Positions 15,642-23,216 of a stretch of DNA of 32,508 nucleotides are shown here, in pieces. A model generated the notes under the pieces. That model did no database searches, had not been told where the DNA came from, and was given only the letters and a program-made list of their open reading frames with translations. The position numbers were made by a program, and so were the translations under genes. The stretch lies in contig CAAEDE010000015.1 in the NCBI GenBank assembly GCA_900754525.1, positions 1 through 32,508 on the forward strand. The letters run 5' to 3'. The DNA comes from an uncultured Collinsella sp. Lineage in GTDB: Bacteria > Actinomycetota > Coriobacteriia > Coriobacteriales > Coriobacteriaceae. Position 1 is the stretch's first letter; each line of letters opens with the position of its first letter.

Positions 15642-16775
15642 ATGAGCACTTCGATTCAACCGAACGCGCCGTTTCGCGCCGATGTCGTCGGCAGCTTTCT
15701 TCGTCCACAGGCTGTTAAGGATGCACGTGCCGCCTATGCCGCGGGCACACTCGACGCCGCCGGCCTTAAGGCCGTCGAGGACGATGCCATTCGCGACCTG
15801 GTGGACAAGCAAAAGTCCGCTGGCCTGCAGGTGATTACCGATGGCGAGTTTCGCCGCAGCTACTGGCACCTCGATTTTATGTGGGGGCTGAACGGCGTCG
15901 AGCGTCGCACCTCGCGTACGGGCTATATGTTCCACGACGAGGAGACCACAGCCGACACCGCCGTGGTAACCGGCCCCATTAGCGGCGAGAACCATCCGTT
16001 CGTCGAGCACTTTAAATTTGTCAAGGCGCTCGAGGGGGAGGGCCAGGTCGCGCGGCAAACCATTCCGGCGCCGATCCAGACGTTCTCCGAAGTCACGCTC
16101 GACCGCTGCGACGGCCAGCAGGAGAGCCTGCGCGCTGTCTATAAGACCGATGAGGAACTTGCCGACGCCATTGCAGCCGCTTATCGTACGGTGATCGCCG
16201 ACCTGTACGCAGCAGGCTGCCGCAACATCCAGTTTGATGACTGCACCTGGGGCATCTACTGCGATACCGACTTTGTGTCCAAGACCGGCATGAGCCCGGT
16301 CGATCTGCAAAAGGTAAGCGAGCTGGGCGTGGCGCTCAACAACGCCGCCATCGAGGGTAAGCCCGACGACTTGGTCATCAACACGCATGTATGCCGCGGC
16401 AACTACCACTCCACCTACGCTTTTGAGGGTGGTTACGACCCCATCGCCCCGTATCTGTTTGCGCATGAGGACGTCGATGCGTTCTATTTGGAGTTTGACA
16501 CGCCGCGCGCCGGCGGTTTTGAACCGCTCAAGTACGTTGCCCCCGGCAAGAAGGTCGTGTTGGGCCTGGTGACCACCAAGGCCGCTGAGCTTGAGGACGA
16601 GGATGCCATTGTCGAGCGTATTCACGAGGCTGCAAAGTATGTTCCGCTCGAGAATCTGTATCTGTCGCCCCAGTGCGGTTTTGCCAGCTGCGAGATTGGC
16701 AACAAGCTGACCGAGGACGAGCAATGGGCAAAGATCGCGCTGGTCAAGCGCGTTGCCGAGCGCGTTTGGAAATAG
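15642..16775 (+). CDS. Cobalamin-independent methionine synthase-like protein (MetE C-terminal/YxjG family)
   Basis: This 377-residue zinc-dependent methyltransferase of the UROD/MetE-like superfamily is half the length of true MetE and corresponds to its C-terminal barrel, as in the YxjG/YxjH group. The N-terminus ADVVGSFLRP and ITDGEFRR motif bind substrate. The zinc ligands are visible as H-x-C in NTHVCRGNY (about 248-251) and a distal cysteine in SPQCGFAS (about 345). It probably transfers a methyl group to homocysteine; the methyl donor is uncertain because the N-terminal folate-binding barrel is absent. The ATG at 15642 has GGGAGA 6 bases upstream. An operator-like palindrome precedes it. 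Confidence 0.85.
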   Translation: MSTSIQPNAPFRADVVGSFLRPQAVKDARAAYAAGTLDAAGLKAVEDDAIRDLVDKQKSAGLQVITDGEFRRSYWHLDFMWGLNGVERRTSRTGYMFHDEETTADTAVVTGPISGENHPFVEHFKFVKALEGEGQVARQTIPAPIQTFSEVTLDRCDGQQESLRAVYKTDEELADAIAAAYRTVIADLYAAGCRNIQFDDCTWGIYCDTDFVSKTGMSPVDLQKVSELGVALNNAAIEGKPDDLVINTHVCRGNYHSTYAFEGGYDPIAPYLFAHEDVDAFYLEFDTPRAGGFEPLKYVAPGKKVVLGLVTTKAAELEDEDAIVERIHEAAKYVPLENLYLSPQCGFASCEIGNKLTEDEQWAKIALVKRVAERVWK

Positions 16776-16846
16776 CGGTAACGTTCGCAGGTGACGGCGC
16801 GTGCGAGACATGGCGTATCGCGTACAATGGTTCGGATTGTATCGTT

Positions 16847-16870
16847 CGGGCAGGTTATCCGATATGCCCG
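16847..16870 (+). promoter_or_regulatory. Leader inverted repeats upstream of the uracil permease
   Basis: CGGGCA (16847-16852) and TGCCCG (16865-16870) could form a small hairpin ending 27 bases before the permease ATG. A second inverted repeat, TACAAT-N7-ATTGTA, lies at 16823-16841 and may include a -10 box. These may be promoter or leader control elements; no known PyrR-binding loop was recognised. Confidence 0.25.
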
Positions 16871-16897
16871 ATCGCCCTTCCATTCGAAAGGACATCC

Positions 16898-18232
16898 ATG
16901 TCCCAGTCTTCGACGCCCGCCGTCACCGATGCCATCTACGACGCATCGTCGCTCGGCCGCCCGCGCATGGTTTTGCTCGGCCTACAGCACATGTTTGCCA
17001 TGTTTGGTGCCACGGTGCTGGTGCCCGTGCTCACCGGTCTCTCGGTTTCGGCAACGCTTTTGTTTGCCGGCTTGGGCACGCTGCTGTTCCACTTCCTGTC
17101 GCGCGGTAAGGTGCCGGCATTTTTGGGCTCATCGTTTGCCTTTATTGCCGGTTATGCCGCAATCGCGCCCAACGGCGAGGCCGAGCTTTTGCCCTATGCT
17201 TGCCTGGGCGTAGCTTGTGCCGGCCTGCTCTATCCGGTGCTTGCGGCCCTGTTCCGCGCCTTTGGCGCCAAGCGTGTCATGCGTTTCTTCCCGCCGGTGG
17301 TGACTGGCCCCATCGTCATTTCGATCGGTCTGATCCTGGCAAGCTCCGCTATTACCAACTGCCAGACCAACTGGCTTGTGGCTGTTATTGCCGTTGCCGT
17401 TATCGTGATCTGCAACATCTGGGGCCGTGGCATGGTCAAGATCGTGCCAATTCTGCTGGGCGTTGTGGTGAGCTATGCCGTTGCGACTGCGCTGGGCGAG
17501 GTCGACTTTTCTGGCGTCGCAGCCGCTCCTTGGGTTGGTTTGCCCATCGTGTGGGATAACACCGTGTTTGCGCTCTTTGGGCCGCAGTTCGATAGCGGTC
17601 TTGCCACGACGGCCATCATCACCATCATGCCGCTGGCTTTCGCGACCATGATCGAGCATATCGGTGATATCTCCGCTATTGGCTCCACCTGTGAGCGCAA
17701 CTACATTGCCGATCCCGGCCTGCATCGCACGCTGCTCGGTGATGGTCTCGCCACGATTCTGGCGTCGCTCTTTGGCGCTCCGGCCAACACCACGTATGGC
17801 GAGAACACCGGCGTGCTCGCCCTGACGCGCGTGTTCGACCCGCGCGTGATTTGCATTGCCGCGTGCTGCGCCATCGTGCTTTCGTTCTGCCCTAAGTTCG
17901 CGGCTGTCATTGCGGCCATGCCGGCGTGTGTAATCGGCGGCGTGTCGCTCGTGCTCTATGGCATGATCAGTGCCGTGGGCGTGCGCAACCTCATTGAGAA
18001 CCAGGTCGATTTCCAGAACAACCGCAACGTGCTGGTGGCCGCTCTGGTACTCGTGCTTTCGCTCGGCATTGCGTACAGCACCGCCGGTGCCATCGTGCTG
18101 GAGCTGGGCGGCGTGACGATTTCGCTTTCGGGCCTTGCCGTGGGCTCGCTGGTGGGCATTGTGCTCAACGCCATCCTGCCCGGTAATGACTTTGAGTTCG
18201 ATACTTCCGAGCTTGAGGAGACCGCTGAATAG
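16898..18232 (+). CDS. uraA: Uracil permease (NCS2 family)
   Basis: This 444-residue NCS2 transporter with about 12-14 hydrophobic segments imports uracil by proton symport. Family features are GLQHMFAMFGATVLVP (residues about 28-43), the half-helix motif GSSFAFIAGYA, MIEHIGDISAIG in TM8 carrying the conserved Glu, and NTTYGENTGVLALTRV in TM10, which points to uracil rather than xanthine permeases. ATG at 16898 is preceded by GAAAGGA. Earlier codons overlap the end of the methionine synthase-like gene. A strong bidirectional hairpin lies just after the stop. Confidence 0.88.
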   Translation: MSQSSTPAVTDAIYDASSLGRPRMVLLGLQHMFAMFGATVLVPVLTGLSVSATLLFAGLGTLLFHFLSRGKVPAFLGSSFAFIAGYAAIAPNGEAELLPYACLGVACAGLLYPVLAALFRAFGAKRVMRFFPPVVTGPIVISIGLILASSAITNCQTNWLVAVIAVAVIVICNIWGRGMVKIVPILLGVVVSYAVATALGEVDFSGVAAAPWVGLPIVWDNTVFALFGPQFDSGLATTAIITIMPLAFATMIEHIGDISAIGSTCERNYIADPGLHRTLLGDGLATILASLFGAPANTTYGENTGVLALTRVFDPRVICIAACCAIVLSFCPKFAAVIAAMPACVIGGVSLVLYGMISAVGVRNLIENQVDFQNNRNVLVAALVLVLSLGIAYSTAGAIVLELGGVTISLSGLAVGSLVGIVLNAILPGNDFEFDTSELEETAE

Positions 18233-18249
18233 TATCTGCGTTCAGCCAA

Positions 18250-18297
18250 ATTAAAAATGGCGTCCATGCGTATGTACGCGTGGACGCCATTTTTAAT
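18250..18297. terminator. Bidirectional terminator after the uracil permease
   Basis: 17-bp perfect arms (18250-18266 and 18281-18297, ATTAAAAATGGCGTCCA) enclose an inner part that can also pair (GCGTA/TACGC), with A- and T-rich ends on both sides. It separates the convergent permease and esterase genes. The esterase TAA stop lies inside its right arm. Confidence 0.85.
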
Positions 18298-18958
18298 GCG
18301 TCAGTATCCAGTGGATGCCGCGGGCCATGCGCAAGTCAGTTTGGGCAAAGTGATTGCCGGGGTTGAGCTCCATCGTTGTTGGAATGCCGCGCTCGATGAG
18401 CAACGCTTCCATCGCGCGTGTGTCGTCGAGTACGTGCCTCATCATGCGGTTGGGCGTCTTGGTTTCCTTTTTGCCGAGTGACAGATAGACGGCTTGCGGG
18501 CTGCCGGCAAAAGGGGTCGTGCTGGCACGGTCGACAAAGTCGGGAAACCACAGCGACCCCGATGCGCTCGCCGCGCGGCCAAAGACATCGGTTTGCCAGA
18601 GAGCCCAAAGCGAAAAGAGGCCTGCCAGCGAGTAGCCGGCAATGCCGCGCCAGGTGGGCGGCTGAGGAAGCGACGACTCGACCTGGGGGATTATCTGATT
18701 CAGCAGCTCATCAAGAAAACCGGCAGCTTGGCCGCCGAAAGGCTCGGCATCGCGTACGGTCCCGTCGCATGCCCAGGGGCTCAGCTCGCGATTCCAATCG
18801 AGCCCGCCAATGGTGACGAGGGCGAATGGCGGACAGTCGAGCTCTCGGCAACACTTATAAACCTCGCTGCCGTCGCCCACGACCACAGGAAGGTAGATGA
18901 CAGGCGCGCTTTCCGTATGATTCGAATAAACGGTTATCTGCTTTTGATGCGCTTCCAT
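18293..18958 (-). CDS. Alpha/beta hydrolase, putative esterase (enterochelin esterase/BesA-like)
   Basis: This 221-residue alpha/beta hydrolase has nucleophile elbow GYSLAGLFSLWAL (Ser about 109), a SGSLWFPDF segment typical of esterase D/BesA-like enzymes, and the likely catalytic His in NPGNHF near the C-terminus. It has no signal peptide and should act in the cytoplasm. The family cleaves ester bonds in siderophores and other small esters; the substrate here is unknown. GAGAGAAG precedes the ATG. Confidence 0.8.
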   Translation of the reverse strand: MEAHQKQITVYSNHTESAPVIYLPVVVGDGSEVYKCCRELDCPPFALVTIGGLDWNRELSPWACDGTVRDAEPFGGQAAGFLDELLNQIIPQVESSLPQPPTWRGIAGYSLAGLFSLWALWQTDVFGRAASASGSLWFPDFVDRASTTPFAGSPQAVYLSLGKKETKTPNRMMRHVLDDTRAMEALLIERGIPTTMELNPGNHFAQTDLRMARGIHWILTH

Positions 18959-19072
18959 GACGGGCTTCTCTCAGTGTTGTGATATCGGCAGCCCCAATTG
19001 TCGCACGCCAGCGTATGCCGGTTGGGCTAGACCAAAGACAATCTCGTGCATCCCCTGCGGACGCATATGGAA

Positions 19073-19108
19073 AACGCCACCGCCGGAGGGGAGCTCGGCG
19101 GTGGCGTT
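19073..19108 (-). terminator. Terminator after the first surface protein gene
   Basis: 12-bp perfect arms (AACGCCACCGCC and complement, 19073-19084 and 19097-19108) enclose a 12-base loop and are followed on the minus strand by TTTTCC. It lies 58 bases beyond the stop at 19166. Confidence 0.7.
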
Positions 19109-19165
19109 GTTAAACGGTGCTGGGGCTCGGGGCCTTCGCGGGAGCTGCCATGTGCGCAGAGGCGT

Positions 19166-20950
19166 CTAAGAACGCTTACGGCTCGCCATGGTGCCTGCGG
19201 CGATAGCGGCTGTTCCTGCAAGGACGGTTGCCACGATGGCCGCACCCGAGGCGTCGCCGGTTGCCGCGAGCTTGCCGGTAGTCTTGGCTTTCGTGGTTGA
19301 AGCCGCAACGGCCTTGGTCGGCTTTGAGCCCTCAGGCTTGGGGTTCTGCTTGGACTCCGCGGGCTTGCTTTCTGCGGGCTTGGTCTCGTCGGGCTTGGGG
19401 TCTTCCGGCTTGGCTACCTCGGGAGGTGCGATGGTCGTACTTTTGGCGACTGCTTTGATATAGAGGGAGTCGACCGTGGCGTCGCCCGTGCCGATGGCTT
19501 GGCCTGCCTCGTAGATGCCGTCACGGAGCTTGCGATAGCCAATGACCTTGCCGCCTTCGGGCGTCTGGATGGCGGCGTTCTCAATCTTGATGGTGCCGAT
19601 TGTCTTGCCGTCAGCGCTCATGGCACGGGCAAAGATTGCCGCTGTATCTCCTTCGGCCGTTACCTTGCTGCGGATGATCGAGATGACTGCGGGTGTGACG
19701 CCCTCGCTGGTCTGGGCGATGATGCCGATGTTCTCGCCTTGGGGTTCGCGCCTCGTCTCGCCATCTTGGTTTTCGCTGTAGGGGATGGGGCCGTCGCCGT
19801 TCTCGACATAGCGGGCTATGGCCTTGACAACGGAGTCGCTGATGTAGATGTGGCCGCCCTTCTCGTTGGGTCGATCGTTTCTGGTGGAGAATGCAGCCGA
19901 AACCTCGCCTTCCGCAAACGCGTCCACGGTGGAGCCGTTCTTGACGACGATGTCGTCCTGGTAGGTGAAGAGGGCGTTGGCGCCACCGTATCTGCCTTTA
20001 CTTGCACGGACCGTCACGTTTGCATGATCGAGGGTGATGCCCTTGTGGGCATAGACGCCATATTCAACACCGTTTACGTTGAGGGAGGCGTTTGTGGCTG
20101 CGAGGCTGCCCTTGGCCTCGACGGCAGCGTCTTTCTCGGAGCTTGCCTTGACCTGGCTGCCGTCCGAGATGTTGATATTGCCGCCGCTCCAAAGGGCCTC
20201 ACCATCGGCTGAGCTTGCCTCGACCGCCCCGCCACCCTTGATGGTGAGGTTCTTGTCGGCTCCAATACCCTTGTCCTTGGTAGCCCTGGCGGTGACGGCT
20301 CCGCTGTCGTCAATCGTGATATTGCCGTTTGCCCTGATGCCATCCGATGCACCCGTGGCGTTGACGTTGCCCGAACCTTTGATAGCGAGATCACCTCCGG
20401 CATTGATGGCATCAAACCCAGTGCTCGTGGCGTTGACGGATCCGGCTCCGTCGATGTTGATATTACCCGTGGAGAGGATAGCGTCCTCAGTAGATGTCAC
20501 GCTAAGCGTGCCGCCCTCGTCGCCTTGGATATTGAGCTCGGCATTCTCGTTAGTGCCATGAGAAACGTTGATGCTTTCGATCCATTCGGCAGTGACGATG
20601 TTGGTTCCCGAGTAATTCACGTTGAGCTTGCCTGCGGCCTGGATCTCGCCGCCGTTATAGTTGTTGAGCTTCAAGTCGTCGGCGCCGTCCCACGACCAGG
20701 TACCGGCCTCGTCGCTCGCCGCGGTGTTGTACTTGTTGCCGCCGACCTTGACCCATTCCGCTGCGAGCGAGACGCTCGGCATGAGCAGCGAGCTCACCGT
20801 GAGCGCGCACACGGCGCCCGCGACGATGCGGCGCGTCACGCGGCGCCAGCTGCCGTGCGCGAGTCCTATGCGACGGCGAACGTCGGGTTCGGCAACATGG
20901 GTTCCGGCGGTAGTGCCATTGCGTTTGGGGGTCGTGAACAAGGCTGCCAT
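19166..20950 (-). CDS. Secreted, sortase-anchored beta-helix surface protein (carbohydrate-binding-like), copy 1
   Basis: This is a 594-residue cell-surface protein. A long basic N-terminus (WRRVTRRIVAGAVC) leads into a hydrophobic signal peptide ending near SVSLAAEW (about 60-65). The body is made of short repeated rungs (GNINIDGAGSVNATS, GDLAIKGSGNVNATG, KNLTIKGGGAVEASS), indicating a right-handed beta-helix. The opening WSWDGADDLKLNNYNGG resembles the Cthe_2159-like carbohydrate-binding family. A Pro/Lys/Glu-rich wall-spanning stretch precedes LAATGD, a hydrophobic helix and RKRS, which fits the LAxTG signal used by class E sortases. ATG at 20950 has GGGAG upstream. Its paralogue lies immediately upstream. 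The ligand is unknown. Confidence 0.8.
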   Translation of the reverse strand: MAALFTTPKRNGTTAGTHVAEPDVRRRIGLAHGSWRRVTRRIVAGAVCALTVSSLLMPSVSLAAEWVKVGGNKYNTAASDEAGTWSWDGADDLKLNNYNGGEIQAAGKLNVNYSGTNIVTAEWIESINVSHGTNENAELNIQGDEGGTLSVTSTEDAILSTGNINIDGAGSVNATSTGFDAINAGGDLAIKGSGNVNATGASDGIRANGNITIDDSGAVTARATKDKGIGADKNLTIKGGGAVEASSADGEALWSGGNINISDGSQVKASSEKDAAVEAKGSLAATNASLNVNGVEYGVYAHKGITLDHANVTVRASKGRYGGANALFTYQDDIVVKNGSTVDAFAEGEVSAAFSTRNDRPNEKGGHIYISDSVVKAIARYVENGDGPIPYSENQDGETRREPQGENIGIIAQTSEGVTPAVISIIRSKVTAEGDTAAIFARAMSADGKTIGTIKIENAAIQTPEGGKVIGYRKLRDGIYEAGQAIGTGDATVDSLYIKAVAKSTTIAPPEVAKPEDPKPDETKPAESKPAESKQNPKPEGSKPTKAVAASTTKAKTTGKLAATGDASGAAIVATVLAGTAAIAAGTMASRKRS

Positions 20951-21095
20951 GGTTGCTCCCGTTCTCATAGGGCCTATACGACTAGATTCAGCGTATCTGC
21001 TGGATGTTGCCGGCGGTAGTGCCGTTTGGAGGGCAAAATGGCCAAAATGGGGGAGAAATAGGCCGCACGCCGGCGCAGGGACCGGCGCTAAAAGA

Positions 21096-21128
21096 AAAGC
21101 GCGGGGCCGCATGGCGACTCCGCGCTTT
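21096..21128 (-). terminator. Terminator after the second surface protein gene
   Basis: Arms AAAGCGCGG and CCGCGCTTT (21096-21104, 21120-21128) are followed on the minus strand by TTTTCTTTT. A homologous hairpin lies after the purine permease at 23156-23190, which reflects duplication of this region. Confidence 0.7.
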
Positions 21129-21156
21129 ATTGTTCAGCTTTTGCAGCCTTGCCCTT

Positions 21157-21200
21157 ACGCTACGAAGAAGTAGACGAGGAAGGCAAGGGCCGCGATCCAC
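21157..21200 (-). pseudogene. Duplicated 3' end of the purine permease gene
   Basis: Forty-two of 44 bases match 23219-23262, the 3' end of the AzgA-type permease gene. On the minus strand it encodes the permease C-terminus WIAALAFLVYFFVA and then TAA. It lies between the two surface protein genes with no permease body attached. It is best explained as the edge of a tandem duplication about 2,062 bp long. Confidence 0.85.
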
Positions 21201-21221
21201 CCGTCCCGTGCGAAAAAGTGT

Positions 21222-23009
21222 CTATGAGCGCTTGCGGCTCACCACGGCGCCTGCGGCGATGGCGGCTGTTCCCGCAAGGGCGGCTGCCACGATGGCTGCG
21301 CTCGAGGCGTCGCCGGTTGCCACAAGCTTGCCGGTGGTCTTGGCTCCCGTGGCTGCAACTGCAACGGTCTTGATCGTCTTTGTGCCCTCGGACTTGGAAC
21401 CCTTGGGCTTGGTCTCGCCGGGCTTCTCCTCGGGCTTGGTCTCCTCGGACGGTGCGATGACCGTGCTCTTGGCAACAGCTTCGTTATAGGGGGAGTCGAC
21501 TACGGCATTGCCCGTGCCGATGGTTTGGCCTGCCTCGTACATGATGCCTTCACTGAGCTCTTCTTTGTTGCGATAGTCAATGACCTTGCCGCCTTCAGGC
21601 GTCAGGATGGTGGAGCCTTCGATTTCGATGGTGCCGATTGCCTTGCCGTCCGCGCTCATGGCAAGGGCGAAGATCGCTGCCGTGTCTCCCTCGGCCGTGA
21701 CCTTACTGCGGACGATGGAGATGGTCGCGGGCATAATGCCCTCGCTGGTCTGAGCAAAGACGCCGATGTTCACGCCCCTGCGCTCAGGGGTGATCTCGCC
21801 ATCCTGGTCTGTACTGTAGCAGTCGGGGCCATCGCCACCGGTCTCGACATAGCGGGCTATAGCCTTAACAACGGAGTCGCTGATGTAGATGTGACCGCCA
21901 GCGACGTTTGGCTGGTGGTTTCTGGTAGAGATTGCAACCGAGAATTTGCCTTCCGCGAACGCGTCCACGATGGAACCATTCTTGATGACGATGTCGTCCC
22001 CGTCAGTGATGAGGGCGATGGCCTGGCCGCCGCTCGCGCTTGTGCGGACCGTCACGGTCGCGTGATCGAGCGTAACGCCCTTGTAGGCATAGACACCATA
22101 TTCAACACCGCTTGCGTCAAGGGAGGCGTTCGTGACCGCGAGACTGCCCTCAGTGTCGACGGCAAGATCTCCCTCGGAGTTCGCCTTGACCTGGCTGCCG
22201 CCCGAGATGTTGATGCCGTCTTTAGCCCAAATCGCCGCTTCTTCTATCGAGCTTGCTTCTACCTTGCCACCGCCTTTGATGATGAGGTCACTGCCCGCGG
22301 CGACGCCGTAACCTTCGCTTCCTTTAGCGATCACTGTGCCAGAGGAATCGATGGTGGTCTTGCCCTTGGATTGGATGCCTTCGGTACCGCCCGTTGCATT
22401 CACGGTGCCCGAGCCCGTGATAGAAAGATTGCCCTTTGCCTCAATTCCGTCGGAAGTAGTGCTTGTGGTGTTCACAGTGCCTGGGCCAGAAATGGAGAGG
22501 TCGCCTGTGGATTTAATTGCATCGGCCTCGGCTGTCACATTGAGCTCATCCGTGCTATTCGAGCTCGTTATGTTCAACTCCGCTTTCTGGTTAGTGCCAT
22601 CTTGCGCTTTGATGGCGGCTCCGGTGTAATCGGGCTCGGTTTTCACGGTGTTCTTGCCCTCGTACGCAATGTTGAGCTTGCCTGCAGCATTGATTGCGCC
22701 GCCGTCATAGCCGTTGAGCTTCATGTCATCGGCGCCATCCCATGACCAGGTGCCGGCGGCGTCTCCCGCGGGCCCCGCGGCCGCTTCGTGGCGGACGCCG
22801 CCGACGTCCACCCACTCGGCCGCGAGCGAGACGCTCGGCATGAGCAGCGAGCTCACCGTAAGCGCGCATACGGCGCCTACAACGATGCGGCGTGTCACGC
22901 GGCGCCAGCTTCCGTGTGCGAGCAGCGTGCGACGGCGCACGTCGGGCTCGACAAAATGGGCTCCAGAGGTTTTGTCATTGCGCTTGGGGGTCGTGAACAA
23001 GGCGGCCAT
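21222..23009 (-). CDS. Secreted, sortase-anchored beta-helix surface protein, copy 2
   Basis: This 595-residue paralogue of the 19166-20950 protein has the same architecture: basic N-terminus and signal peptide (RRVTRRIVVGAVC...SLAAEWVDV), WSWDGADDMKLNGYDGG opening, beta-helical rungs (GDLSISGPGTVNTTS, GNLSITGSGTVNATG), a charged Pro-rich stretch, and LVATGDASSAA with a C-terminal hydrophobic helix and RKRS. The sorting motif is LVATG rather than LAATG. The signal peptide and the C-terminal half (SDSVVKAIARYVE, AQTSEG, SKVTAEGDTAAIFA) are most conserved; the mid-helix rungs have diverged. ATG at 23009 has GGGAG upstream. It probably follows its own promoter, since a terminator separates it from the permease. 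Confidence 0.8.
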   Translation of the reverse strand: MAALFTTPKRNDKTSGAHFVEPDVRRRTLLAHGSWRRVTRRIVVGAVCALTVSSLLMPSVSLAAEWVDVGGVRHEAAAGPAGDAAGTWSWDGADDMKLNGYDGGAINAAGKLNIAYEGKNTVKTEPDYTGAAIKAQDGTNQKAELNITSSNSTDELNVTAEADAIKSTGDLSISGPGTVNTTSTTSDGIEAKGNLSITGSGTVNATGGTEGIQSKGKTTIDSSGTVIAKGSEGYGVAAGSDLIIKGGGKVEASSIEEAAIWAKDGINISGGSQVKANSEGDLAVDTEGSLAVTNASLDASGVEYGVYAYKGVTLDHATVTVRTSASGGQAIALITDGDDIVIKNGSIVDAFAEGKFSVAISTRNHQPNVAGGHIYISDSVVKAIARYVETGGDGPDCYSTDQDGEITPERRGVNIGVFAQTSEGIMPATISIVRSKVTAEGDTAAIFALAMSADGKAIGTIEIEGSTILTPEGGKVIDYRNKEELSEGIMYEAGQTIGTGNAVVDSPYNEAVAKSTVIAPSEETKPEEKPGETKPKGSKSEGTKTIKTVAVAATGAKTTGKLVATGDASSAAIVAAALAGTAAIAAGAVVSRKRS

Positions 23010-23155
23010 GGTTACTCCCATCCTCATAGGGCCTATGCGATTAAGCCCAGCATATCTGCAGGATGTAGCCGGCGGTCGTGCCGTTTGGAGGGCAAAATGT
23101 CCAAAACTTGGGAAGCAAAACATCGCGCGTCCGTGCGTTGCCTGGCTTTAAAAGA

Positions 23156-23190
23156 AAAGCGCGGAGCCGCTCGATGCGACTCCGTGCTTT
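23156..23190 (-). terminator. Terminator after the purine permease gene
   Basis: Arms AAAGCGCGGAG and CTCCGTGCTTT (23156-23166, 23180-23190, one mismatch) are followed on the minus strand by TTTTCTTTT. It lies 27 bases beyond the permease stop. Confidence 0.7.
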
Positions 23191-23216
23191 GGTGTTCTGC
23201 TTTGGCAGCTTTGCCG

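Noticed and set aside
15597..16895. 432-codon open frame on minus
   Set aside because: Antisense to the methionine synthase-like gene with zinc ligands and a good ribosome binding site; no family features.
21525..22745. 406-codon open frame on plus
   Set aside because: Mirror of the repetitive beta-helix gene; repetitive coding DNA readily leaves the opposite strand open.
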